The notes under the pieces are model-generated. The model was given only the letters and a program-made list of their open reading frames with translations. It was not told where the DNA came from and did not search any database. Position numbers and translations under genes: made by a program. Shown one piece after another: positions 8,968 to 16,809 of a stretch of DNA of 28,265 nucleotides; within the stretch, counting starts at the first letter, position 1, and every line of letters begins with the position of its first letter. This DNA comes from an uncultured Muribaculaceae bacterium (GTDB lineage Bacteria > Bacteroidota > Bacteroidia > Bacteroidales > Muribaculaceae). The DNA is taken from NCBI GenBank assembly GCA_910583525.1, contig CAJTXL010000033.1, forward strand, positions 1-28,265, written 5' to 3'.

Positions 8968-11601
8968 ATGAAAAAACTCTTACTTTCAGCCCTCGCTGCC
9001 GTAGTATTGGCCTCTTCGGCCAATGCCGAAAGCCTTGCAGGCAAGAAAATCTACCTAAACCCCGGTCACGGAGGCTTCGAAGCCTCGGCCGGCACTAAAG
9101 TTCCGGGTGTATTCACAAACGGATACCGCTCCGACGGCTCCGTCGCCACCGACCGTTGGAACGCCACAATCCCATTCCCCAACGTGTGCGAAGAGGGATG
9201 CTGGGAGTCGAAGCACAACCTATGGCGCGGACTTGAACTGCGCCGTCTCCTCGAAGAAGCCGGTGCGACCGTAATGATGTCGCGCACCGAAAACCGCCCC
9301 GAAGACGACCGCATCCTCGTCGAAATCGGACGCGAAGCCACCTCTTGGCAGGCCGACATGTTCCTTTCAATCCACTCGAACGGAAACGGCTCCAACCATC
9401 TGATGACAATGTACCGTGGTGCCGACCCCAGGCCCGGGCAGCCTTTCAACATCAACGACCCCGACATACCGGCATCCAAAGAGATGGCACGCACAGGATG
9501 GAAGCATCTCCACGACAATCTGCTCACATGCTGGCAGGCACAGAAAAACATAAACTCGCCCTATGCCGTGTCAGATTCAGCTTTTTATTCAAGCTGGACT
9601 GACGGATACCACCTCGGCGTACTGCGCGAAATGTGGCGCCCCGGCTTCCTCGCCGAAATCGCATTCCACGACTATAAGCCCGAGGCACACCGCATGCTCA
9701 GCAAAGACTACAGCAACATCGTGGCATATCAGCTCTATACCGGCATATGCGACTATTTCCAGGCTCCGTTGCCCACCACAGGCATAATAGCCGGTGCGGC
9801 AAAAGACGCCAAGCGAATACTTCGCGACCCGCTCTACCTCGGCGCAACCTTCGGCGACCACGACCAGTACAAGCCCGTCAACGGCGCAAAAGTCACCCTT
9901 ACAGGCAACGGTGTGAACAAGACATACACCACCGACAACTACTATAACGGCATATATTACTTCCCCGACCTCGCTCCGGGCACATACCACATCAAAATAG
10001 AGGCCGAAGGATACACCACATACGAAGAAGACGTGACGTGCGAAGCCGCAAAAGTACGCGGCGCCATCGCCATGCTCGACGACCCCAACTACGACCCGGC
10101 TGCCGACCGCGGACGTGCAAACGTTTTCGCATCGGCCCTCGAAGCCGTTTCGGCAAACAACATACGCTTCACCCTCAACGCCGACGCGACATCGGTGTGC
10201 GTCAACCTCCTCAAAAACGGTTCTGTGGTTAAGAGCATAGACCTTGGCCCACAGGCACGCGGAACGGTCAGCGCCACAATACCGGGCAGTGAACTTGCCG
10301 ACGGACAATATGAATGGTCAATCACAGCAAAGGCCGACCCCATCGTAGGCGAACCCGTGCAGTTCAGCGAAAACGGCGACCAGATGCTCGACATCGCCAA
10401 CACGCGCTCTGTGGCTATCGACCGCAATCCTGAAAGCCCCTTCTTCGGCCGCATCTACGCCACATCTATCGAAGCCAACGGCAAGAAAGGCGCACGCATG
10501 GGCACCGGAGTATACATTCTCGACGCCGCACACACCGACATCACAGACCAAGGCAACAAACCTTACCAAGGCGGTCAGACATGGGCAGGCAACTCAAGCC
10601 CGATGCGACTTTTCGTGGCCGACGACGGCAAAGTGTATGTCTGCGACTGGTCCGACGGCCATTCGGGTGCATGGATTATAGACCCGGCCAAACCCGAAGC
10701 CGACTTCAGCCCCGTATTCGCCGACGGCTCGCGCAATGCCGACGGATGGGTTACAATCGGCGGCACCGGCGTGCACGGCTCTATCGTCGACCTCTGCGTA
10801 ACAGGCACCGGTGCCGACACCAAACTCTACACCGCCGACGAAGATATCCCCGACAAGGGTTTCATAGCCCGTTACGACATCGGTGCTCTCGAACAGCCTT
10901 GGGCCGCAGCTCCTTCTAAAATCTACGGCAACTACAACGGTCACCTCGCCAACACCAGCCAGACCATCAGCCCCGACGGACGCGGCGGCCTGTGGATTGG
11001 GCACAACCGTGACACCAACTCCGACCAATATCCCTCGGCAATACACATCAACGGCAAGACCGGCGAATATGACTACCACTGCGGCAACACTGCCATATTC
11101 AAGACTTCGACACCTATGGGCGCGTTGGCCGTGAACCACGACGGTTCTCTCATAGCCGTTGCAGGCAAAACCGACATCCGTGTGGCAAAAGTGACTTTCG
11201 ACGCCAACGACAAACCGTCGCTCGAACTTCTCTACGCCATCGGCTCGACATACGGCTCACGTCCCTTCGACTGTGAGTTCGATGCCGCCGACAACCTCTA
11301 CGTGGCATACAACGACAACGCAGGCGGCATAGGCGTATGGGCGCTTCCCAAAGAAAAGAACGAGTACACCACACCGGCACGCATGCCGCTGAACATGTCC
11401 TCAGGCATCAACGCAACCGAAGTTGCCGATACCGACATCGCATACGACGACAGCACAATCACAGCCGCAGGCGAAATGGTCGAAGTGTTCGGCATCTCCG
11501 GCACTATGGTCGCCAAAGGATACAGCATCGACGCCACAACGCTTCTGCCCGGCGTATATGTTGTCCGCGCAGGCGCAAAATCACTCAAGATAGTCAAATA
11601 A
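8968..11601 (+). CDS. N-acetylmuramoyl-L-alanine amidase (Amidase_3) fused to Ig/beta-propeller module with T9SS sorting tail
   Basis: This 877-residue secreted multidomain protein starts with a cleavable signal peptide (1-20, ending in ANA). The Amidase_3 zinc hydrolase domain covers about 25-265. Visible active-site residues are His34 (NPGHGG), probably Glu80 (CWESKHNL), His136 (SIHSNGNG) and Glu230 (LAEIAFHD), so the zinc site looks intact. The family cleaves the MurNAc-L-Ala bond of peptidoglycan. A carboxypeptidase-regulatory-like domain lies at about 288-370, then a FlgD-like Ig domain (about 385-465), then a beta-propeller-like region (about 475-805). The last 50 residues (VEVFGISGTMVAKG...LLPGVYVVRAG...LKIVK) match a type A T9SS C-terminal sorting domain, so the enzyme is probably exported to the surface or medium. 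The part after residue 385 is paralogous to the next two genes. Confidence 0.9.
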   Translation: MKKLLLSALAAVVLASSANAESLAGKKIYLNPGHGGFEASAGTKVPGVFTNGYRSDGSVATDRWNATIPFPNVCEEGCWESKHNLWRGLELRRLLEEAGATVMMSRTENRPEDDRILVEIGREATSWQADMFLSIHSNGNGSNHLMTMYRGADPRPGQPFNINDPDIPASKEMARTGWKHLHDNLLTCWQAQKNINSPYAVSDSAFYSSWTDGYHLGVLREMWRPGFLAEIAFHDYKPEAHRMLSKDYSNIVAYQLYTGICDYFQAPLPTTGIIAGAAKDAKRILRDPLYLGATFGDHDQYKPVNGAKVTLTGNGVNKTYTTDNYYNGIYYFPDLAPGTYHIKIEAEGYTTYEEDVTCEAAKVRGAIAMLDDPNYDPAADRGRANVFASALEAVSANNIRFTLNADATSVCVNLLKNGSVVKSIDLGPQARGTVSATIPGSELADGQYEWSITAKADPIVGEPVQFSENGDQMLDIANTRSVAIDRNPESPFFGRIYATSIEANGKKGARMGTGVYILDAAHTDITDQGNKPYQGGQTWAGNSSPMRLFVADDGKVYVCDWSDGHSGAWIIDPAKPEADFSPVFADGSRNADGWVTIGGTGVHGSIVDLCVTGTGADTKLYTADEDIPDKGFIARYDIGALEQPWAAAPSKIYGNYNGHLANTSQTISPDGRGGLWIGHNRDTNSDQYPSAIHINGKTGEYDYHCGNTAIFKTSTPMGALAVNHDGSLIAVAGKTDIRVAKVTFDANDKPSLELLYAIGSTYGSRPFDCEFDAADNLYVAYNDNAGGIGVWALPKEKNEYTTPARMPLNMSSGINATEVADTDIAYDDSTITAAGEMVEVFGISGTMVAKGYSIDATTLLPGVYVVRAGAKSLKIVK

Positions 11602-11609
11602 AATAATAG

Positions 11610-11648
11610 GAACGGTGCGCCGATGTCTTCGGCAATGGCGCACCGTTC
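11610..11648 (+). terminator. Hairpin between amidase and second propeller gene
   Basis: This is a perfect 12-bp stem, GAACGGTGCGCC (11610-11621) against GGCGCACCGTTC (11637-11648), with a 15-base loop that can itself pair (GCCG/CGGC). It starts 8 bases after the amidase stop and has no T-run, so it is more likely a processing or stability element than a complete terminator. Its core ACGGTGCGCC recurs in the hairpin at 14874-14903. Confidence 0.55.
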
Positions 11649-11660
11649 TACAATAACCCA

Positions 11661-13265
11661 ATGAAAAAAACAATACTTCCGGCATTGGCCGCCATCCTTC
11701 CGCTCTGTGCCTTTGCCACTGAACCGAACATATACGCCTACGGTTTGAGCGGCGACAACGTCGGCACTACCGAATATGAGTTCGTATACTCTCTGAACAC
11801 GCCGGCCACAAGCGTCGAAATCGTAATCTACAATGCTGACGGCTCGGTAGCAGGCACAATCCCGTCAACAGGCCTAAGCAAAGGCGAAAACAAGTTCACA
11901 GGCCAACTCCCCGAACTCGAAAAAGGCACATATGCCTGGGCTGTAAAAGCCACAGCCGAGGCCACCGAAGGCGGCGAATACGTTACGCCCGTCAACCAGA
12001 AGACCGTCATAGGCGCAGGCTCTGACCTTGATTGGGGCCGTATGCGCGGCATGTCGGTGAATATCAATCCCGAAACAGAGGCCTTCGGAACTGTTTACGG
12101 AACTTCAGGTGCCTACACTACCACGCAGCAAGCATCATATTGCGGAGCAGTCGCATGGTCTCCGCTTCTCGATGCCGCAGGCAAAGTGTACAAAGGCGAT
12201 GTAGCATGGCCGGTACAGACTTCGCCCAACCCCTCGGCGCTCAACGACGCATTCGTCAGTCTCGACGGCAATCTGTATATATCCAACTGGACTGACGGGA
12301 CAAGCGGAATATGGATGATGTACGGCAACGACCCGACAGCTCCTTTTCTCCAAGTCTTCGATGGCACTCGCGCAAGCAGCGGCCTTCTGAAAAATGCCGA
12401 CGGCATAGAAATCGCCGGCTCTGTAGCCAGCGCATGCACTGTCGGCCAAGGCGAGGGTCTCGTTCTCTACACCTATGATGAAGATTGTCTCGGGGGGGGT
12501 GTAATGCGTTATAACATAGGCTCTTATCACACATCATGGGCTGAAGCACCGTCGAAAGTCATCGGCAAGACATTCGAGTTTGACGGCACAACCGTAACAC
12601 TCAACGCCGGCGCCGGCGCACGCATACGTCCCGACAACAAAGGCGGAATATGGCTTGCCGTGAACATGGCTCCGAAAACATATCTGCTGCACTTCAATGC
12701 CGACGACGCGCTCGACTACTGCGACACTACATTGCCCCAAAGCATAACGGGTGCTCTTGCCGTAAGCGCCGACGGCTCTCTTTTGGCAATCTCGAGCGCA
12801 ACAAGCGGTGCTTCGGAGTTCTCGTTCTTCGATATCACCTACGACGAAAACGGCAAGCCAAGCCTGAGCGAACGCACCTTTGCCGACGGCAGCAACAAAA
12901 TGACATGCTACACCAACAACGTGCGCAACCTCGCCTTCGACTACGCCGACAACCTATATGCCGCAACACAGGGTAGCACCAAAACGGCAGGCCTGTCGAT
13001 GTACGTGCTCCCCAAAACCGAAAACAGCACTACCGTCAAGGCAATCACGCCGCTCGTCCTTTCCGTTTCGACCGGCATCGACAACGCCATCGCCGAAACC
13101 GGCCTAAGCTACCGCGGAGACATCATAAGCTCAGGCAACGCTGCAACCCTATATAGCGCCTCCGGCACCATTGTAGCACAAGGCAAGCAAATTGACACGG
13201 CTGTTCTCGCACCGGGCATCTACATTGCCAAAGCCGATGGCAAGACAATAAAAATCATCAGATAA
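11661..13265 (+). CDS. Secreted Ig/beta-propeller protein with T9SS sorting tail (paralogue 2)
   Basis: This 534-residue exported protein has no recognisable enzyme domain. A signal peptide (about 1-19, ending FAT) is followed by a FlgD-like Ig domain (about 22-118: VEIVIYNADGSVAGTIPSTG...KGTYAWAVKATA). A propeller-like region of about 125-470 follows, with stretches that line up with the amidase tail (LDGNLYISNWTDG; YTYDEDCLGGG; IRPDNKGGIWLA; NLAFDYADNLYAA). The C-terminus (ATLYSASGTIVAQGKQ...LAPGIYIAKADGKTIKIIR) is a type A T9SS sorting domain. It is the most diverged of the three copies. A run of eight G at 12492-12499 encodes Gly278-280 in a genome that mostly uses GGC for glycine; slippage there would remove the sorting tail. 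Role unknown; substrate binding or scaffolding is a guess. Confidence 0.8.
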   Translation: MKKTILPALAAILPLCAFATEPNIYAYGLSGDNVGTTEYEFVYSLNTPATSVEIVIYNADGSVAGTIPSTGLSKGENKFTGQLPELEKGTYAWAVKATAEATEGGEYVTPVNQKTVIGAGSDLDWGRMRGMSVNINPETEAFGTVYGTSGAYTTTQQASYCGAVAWSPLLDAAGKVYKGDVAWPVQTSPNPSALNDAFVSLDGNLYISNWTDGTSGIWMMYGNDPTAPFLQVFDGTRASSGLLKNADGIEIAGSVASACTVGQGEGLVLYTYDEDCLGGGVMRYNIGSYHTSWAEAPSKVIGKTFEFDGTTVTLNAGAGARIRPDNKGGIWLAVNMAPKTYLLHFNADDALDYCDTTLPQSITGALAVSADGSLLAISSATSGASEFSFFDITYDENGKPSLSERTFADGSNKMTCYTNNVRNLAFDYADNLYAATQGSTKTAGLSMYVLPKTENSTTVKAITPLVLSVSTGIDNAIAETGLSYRGDIISSGNAATLYSASGTIVAQGKQIDTAVLAPGIYIAKADGKTIKIIR

Positions 13266-13302
13266 TCAAACCTAATATTACCAACCAAATCAAAAAAACA
13301 CC

Positions 13303-14859
13303 ATGAAGAAGATTTTACTTCCGATGGCAGCAATGCTGCTGGGCGCCGGTTCTGCTTTCGCAGGCGCCAACGTGTATGCCTCAGGCCTCAAGGCCGAAAA
13401 CGGCAAAATTAGTTTTATACTCAATGACGCAGCCGAAAAAGTCGTGCTCAACATCATCAAGGACGATGCCGTTGTCAAAAGCGTAGAACTCGGCGCAGGC
13501 GTCAAAGGCATCAACAGCATCGATATTCCCGAAGTGGACGTGGCCGACGGCAGCTACGCATGGTCGCTCACTGTTTCGGCCGCAACAATCACCGAACCGA
13601 CCCTCTTCACAGAAGGCACAAACGAAACCATACAGCTAAGCTCCGGCAAAAGCATCTCTGCCGACACCAACCCTGCCAACACTACTTTCGGCACAATATA
13701 TGTAAGCAGCCCGATGAAAGGCTCGCAGACCGGCGCTCGTGTTGCAGGCGGCATCTACGCTTTCAACGCCGCCCTCGAAGCCATCAACGAAGAGCCTTAT
13801 ACCGGCAGCATCGAATGGCCTGAAGCAAGCACTTCAAGCCCCATGGGTATCGACGTGGCTTCTAACGGCCAGGTATTCATCTGCGATTGGAGCGACGCCC
13901 ACGGCGGCGCATGGGTTATGGACGGTGCAAATCCTACAGCCGCTTTCCAGCCCGTATTCGCTGAGGGAGAACGCAACGCAGATGGTCTTGTGACTATCGG
14001 GGGCGCCAACGTACACGGCTCGCTTCAGGACATCGCCGTCTACGGCGAAGGCGAAGCACGCATGCTATACACCGACGACGAAGACCTCAACAGCAACGCC
14101 GGCGAAGTATTCGCATATGCCATCGGCAACCTCGCCAAACCCTGGGACACTGCACCCACCGCATCGTGGGGCAACTGCGACGGCAAAATGGCAAACGCCA
14201 ACCAGCGCATCGCCTCTGACCGTCGCGGCGGCGTATGGGCAAGCCAGTACCGCTGGCACGAAAGCGAAGCCAATCCGCAGCTCATGCACGTCAACGCACA
14301 AGGTGTGTGGGACTTCACAACAGGCGACATGTCGGTAGTCGTAGGCGGCAATCCCGTAGGTTCACTCGGCGTCAACGTCACCGGCACAATCCTTGCTGTC
14401 GGCGGCCATGACAACGGTCTTCAGATGAACGTCGCTTCCGTAACATTCGGAGAAGACGGCGTGCCGGCTCTCACCAAGCTCTACGAAATACCTTTCGGCA
14501 CATACGGCAAACGCCCCTTCGACATCACCTTCGACGCCGCCGACAACATCTACGTCATCTTCAACAACGCCGACGCGACAGGCGGCATCGCCGGATGGGC
14601 GCTTCCCAAAGAAAAAAACGAGTTCACCACCCCGGCAATCGGCACCATCGCAATTGAAAAAGGTGCGGGCATCGACGCCGTCGACGCTGCCGACGCCATC
14701 ACATTCGAAGCCGGTGTAATAAGCGCCGCCAACGCCGTTACCGTCTACAGCACAACCGGCGCCGTCGTTGCACAAGGCACCGAAATCAACACCAACGGCT
14801 GGGCCGCAGGCGTATATATCGTCCGCGCAGGCGCTGCCACCCTCAAAATAGCCAAATAA
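13303..14859 (+). CDS. Secreted Ig/beta-propeller protein with T9SS sorting tail (paralogue 3)
   Basis: This 518-residue exported protein has a signal peptide (1-21, ending AFA). A FlgD-like Ig domain covers about 22-105 (VVKSVELGAGVKGINSIDIP...DGSYAWSLTV), then a propeller-like region to about 455, then a type A T9SS sorting tail (VTVYSTTGAVVAQGTE...AAGVYIVRAGAATLKIAK). It is the closer relative of the amidase tail: RNADG.VTIGG.(N/G)VHGS, RPFD..FDAADN.YV and WALPKEKNE(F/Y)TTPA occur in both at matching spacing. It therefore looks like the amidase with its catalytic half missing. It starts 37 bases after the previous gene, with no hairpin between, so those two should be cotranscribed. No catalytic motif is seen. 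Likely a surface or secreted partner of the amidase; the function is inferred. Confidence 0.82.
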   Translation: MKKILLPMAAMLLGAGSAFAGANVYASGLKAENGKISFILNDAAEKVVLNIIKDDAVVKSVELGAGVKGINSIDIPEVDVADGSYAWSLTVSAATITEPTLFTEGTNETIQLSSGKSISADTNPANTTFGTIYVSSPMKGSQTGARVAGGIYAFNAALEAINEEPYTGSIEWPEASTSSPMGIDVASNGQVFICDWSDAHGGAWVMDGANPTAAFQPVFAEGERNADGLVTIGGANVHGSLQDIAVYGEGEARMLYTDDEDLNSNAGEVFAYAIGNLAKPWDTAPTASWGNCDGKMANANQRIASDRRGGVWASQYRWHESEANPQLMHVNAQGVWDFTTGDMSVVVGGNPVGSLGVNVTGTILAVGGHDNGLQMNVASVTFGEDGVPALTKLYEIPFGTYGKRPFDITFDAADNIYVIFNNADATGGIAGWALPKEKNEFTTPAIGTIAIEKGAGIDAVDAADAITFEAGVISAANAVTVYSTTGAVVAQGTEINTNGWAAGVYIVRAGAATLKIAK

Positions 14860-14873
14860 AAAAATCAGTATCG

Positions 14874-14907
14874 GGGCGCACCGTTTAAACCCACGGTGCG
14901 CCCTTTT
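14874..14907 (+). terminator. Intrinsic terminator after propeller gene 3
   Basis: A perfect 11-bp GC-rich stem, GGGCGCACCGT (14874-14884) against ACGGTGCGCCC (14893-14903), has an 8-base loop and is followed by TTTT. This is a credible intrinsic terminator. It lies 18 bases before the GHL10 start codon, so GHL10 needs read-through or a promoter I cannot see. Confidence 0.7.
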
Positions 14908-14925
14908 CTAATCTTTCCTAAGAAT

Positions 14926-16491
14926 ATGACTCTCAAAAAACTCTGCCTGCTATCTATAATGCTTCTCGGCACGGCCACGGCACTGCCAGCCTGCGGCAAC
15001 GACGAGCCTAATCCACAACCCGAAAAGCCCGTCAACCCCACGCCCGACGAACCGACGCCCGATGAACCCGACGAACCGGTAATCGTCAGCTATTCGATGC
15101 CCGACAAAGAAATACGCGGCGTATGGGTCGCCACCGTCGGGCGCATGGACTGGCCAAAAGCGAATATCGAATCCATCCAAAAAGAAGAATACACAAAATA
15201 TCTCGACAAATTTGAAAAATACAACGTCAATGCCGTAATAATGCAGATACGCCCATGCGCCGACGCGTTCTACAACTCGCCTTACGAACCATGGAGCGAA
15301 TATATAACAGGACGCCAAGGAGGCAATCCCGGCTACGACGTACTCGGATGGATGGTCGAAGAAACCCACCGTCGCGGCATGGAATTCCACGCATGGATGA
15401 ACCCCTACCGCATATCGAACAGCGCAAGCGCATTCGCCTCCAACGGAGCGGCGAACCATCCTGCAAAACTTCACCCCGAATGGACGATGCGCTACGACAA
15501 TCTGCTAATTTACCGTCCGGCACGTCCCGAAGTCAAGAAACTGCTGATAGATGTCGTCGATGACCTCATTACAAAGTACGATGTCGACGGCATACACTTC
15601 GATGACTACTTCTACCCCTACCCTTCTAAGACGGGCGTAATCGACGATGCCGAAGACTTCAAGACCTACGGTGCGGGATATGCCAACATAGGCGACTTCC
15701 GTCGTGGACAAGTCGATGAAGTTATAGAAAAAATCCACGAACTGCTCATAAGCAAGAAACCCGGTATCGTTTTCTCCATTTCGCCCTTCGGAATATGGCG
15801 CAACAAAGCCAGCGACCCGATGTACGGCTCCGACTCCAACGGCCTACAGAACTACGATGACCTCTACGCCGATGTCCGCAAATGGTGTCAGAACGGTTGG
15901 ATAGACCTTGTCGTTCCTCAGCTATACAACTCGACTTCGAACATAGCCATGAACTTCACCAAGATGTGCTCATGGTGGAACACGAACTCTTTTCAGGCAA
16001 AACTCGCCATCGGCCACGCCCTCTACCGTTTCGGCGTTCCGGCCGAAGGCGCAGCCTATCAGAACCTCGACCAGCTCAGCGACCAGTTCCGCATATCGCG
16101 CGACAACGAAAACACCTGCGGTAGCTTCCTGTTCAATGCCACATGCTTCAACGAAAACAAAATAAACGTGCTCAGCCGCCTGGCCCAAGTCTACAAAGAC
16201 AAAGCCCTCATCCCCGTTATCGGCAAGGAATCGGAAACAGCGCCGACTGCCGTATCCGACATTACCGTGACCGACGGTACTATTTCGTGGAAAGCACAAC
16301 CCGAAGGCATCCGTTATGCAGTATACCGCGTGAAACCTTCGTCGGTCGAAGGCAAATGGTCGGCAAGCCTCGTCGGAACCACGGCGACAACCTCGTGGAG
16401 CACAACCACTTCCGGCTACAGCTACGCCATTTCGGCACTGAACCGCGACAACCGCGAAAGCGAACTCTCGCAACCCGTAAAAGTAGACTGA
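14926..16491 (+). CDS. GHL10 (family 10 glycosylhydrolase, DigH/YngK-like) lipoprotein
   Basis: This is a 521-residue lipoprotein. I chose the ATG at 14926 because it begins a clean lipoprotein signal (MTLKKLCLLSIMLLG...PAC, Cys23); the upstream ATG at 14896 lies in the terminator. After Cys23 comes GNDE, an acidic surface-export-like signal, then a Pro/Asp/Glu linker (24-52). The GHL10 (former DUF187) barrel covers about 60-430: EIRGVWVATVGRMDWP, HAWMNPYRIS, DVDGIHFDDYFYPYP with candidate catalytic Asp226/Asp227, and VVPQLYN. A fibronectin-III-like domain lies at about 440-521. Family knowledge: E. coli DigH cleaves peptidoglycan glycan strands stripped of stem peptides. Next to an amidase, that suggests sequential peptidoglycan breakdown. 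Other glycans remain possible. Confidence 0.85.
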   Translation: MTLKKLCLLSIMLLGTATALPACGNDEPNPQPEKPVNPTPDEPTPDEPDEPVIVSYSMPDKEIRGVWVATVGRMDWPKANIESIQKEEYTKYLDKFEKYNVNAVIMQIRPCADAFYNSPYEPWSEYITGRQGGNPGYDVLGWMVEETHRRGMEFHAWMNPYRISNSASAFASNGAANHPAKLHPEWTMRYDNLLIYRPARPEVKKLLIDVVDDLITKYDVDGIHFDDYFYPYPSKTGVIDDAEDFKTYGAGYANIGDFRRGQVDEVIEKIHELLISKKPGIVFSISPFGIWRNKASDPMYGSDSNGLQNYDDLYADVRKWCQNGWIDLVVPQLYNSTSNIAMNFTKMCSWWNTNSFQAKLAIGHALYRFGVPAEGAAYQNLDQLSDQFRISRDNENTCGSFLFNATCFNENKINVLSRLAQVYKDKALIPVIGKESETAPTAVSDITVTDGTISWKAQPEGIRYAVYRVKPSSVEGKWSASLVGTTATTSWSTTTSGYSYAISALNRDNRESELSQPVKVD

Positions 16492-16542
16492 CACATAGCT
16501 ATCGCAAAGAAAGCTCCGACAGGCGCAAAGAGGATGTGTCAA

Positions 16543-16719
16543 AATTGACAATCCGCCAGCCCCACTTGGGGCAAACGCCACAGAGTGGCACAAACAGCAA
16601 TAGGCCCGGGCTGCGCGCACCTACGGAGCGCGCAGCCCGGGTTTTTCGTGACCTCTCTCCAAAAGCACCCCGTAGGGCGTGCGATAATCCCGTTTCTACG
16701 CTTGTCGCACACCCCGTCC
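16543..16719 (+). repeat. Structured intergenic repeat, copy A
   Basis: This is about 177 bases, repeated in the same orientation at 18937-19118. The best-matching block is 52 bases, of which I count 44 identical by eye. It contains the palindromes CCCCA-CT-TGGGG (16560-16571) and GCCAC-AGA-GTGGC (16577-16589), then a 14-bp CCCGGGC... hairpin. Further on, GCACCCCGTAGGGCGTGC (with one bulge) and CTTGTCGCAC match copy B in position. It looks like a REP- or MITE-like non-coding element. Confidence 0.75.
16605..16646 (+). terminator. Strong intrinsic terminator of the GHL10 transcript
   Basis: A perfect 14-bp GC-only-rich stem, CCCGGGCTGCGCGC (16605-16618) against GCGCGCAGCCCGGG (16628-16641), has a 9-base loop and is followed directly by TTTTT (16642-16646). 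It is the clearest intrinsic terminator in the window and probably ends the locus that starts at 101. It forms part of repeat copy A. Confidence 0.85.
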
Positions 16720-16776
16720 TTTTCTTAAAATAGCTTAATACACCCTCTCTTTCCCCACTTTTCCGAAAACGAATGC

Positions 16777-16784
16777 TATTTTTG
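16777..16784 (+). promoter_or_regulatory. Promoter -7 element of the GH97 gene
   Basis: TATTTTTG matches the TAnnTTTG -7 consensus and lies 25 bases before the GH97 ATG. A convincing -33 TTTG at the right spacing is missing; the nearest is TTTC at 16750-16753 with a 23-base spacer. Transcription is probably independent of the upstream locus, given the terminator at 16605-16646. Confidence 0.5.
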
Positions 16785-16809
16785 CAAAACAAATCCGATA
16801 CACAAAATC

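Larger units (their letters stand above)
16492..16809. other. Intergenic region before GH97: structured repeat, terminator, promoter
   Basis: This 318-base gap has no credible gene. From left to right it holds a short palindrome TGTCAA-AA-TTGACA (16537-16550), copy A of a structured repeat (16543-16719) that includes a strong terminator, and a -7-like box in front of the GH97 gene. Short ORFs across it are by-products of the repeat. Confidence 0.7.

Noticed and set aside
14896..14925. Upstream start for the GHL10 lipoprotein
   Set aside because: It begins in the terminator stem and puts ten residues in front of a complete lipoprotein signal peptide.
16143..16733. Plus-strand open frame running from the GHL10 gene into the intergenic repeat
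   Set aside because: It is out of frame with GHL10 and its sequence is arginine-rich noise that crosses a strong terminator.
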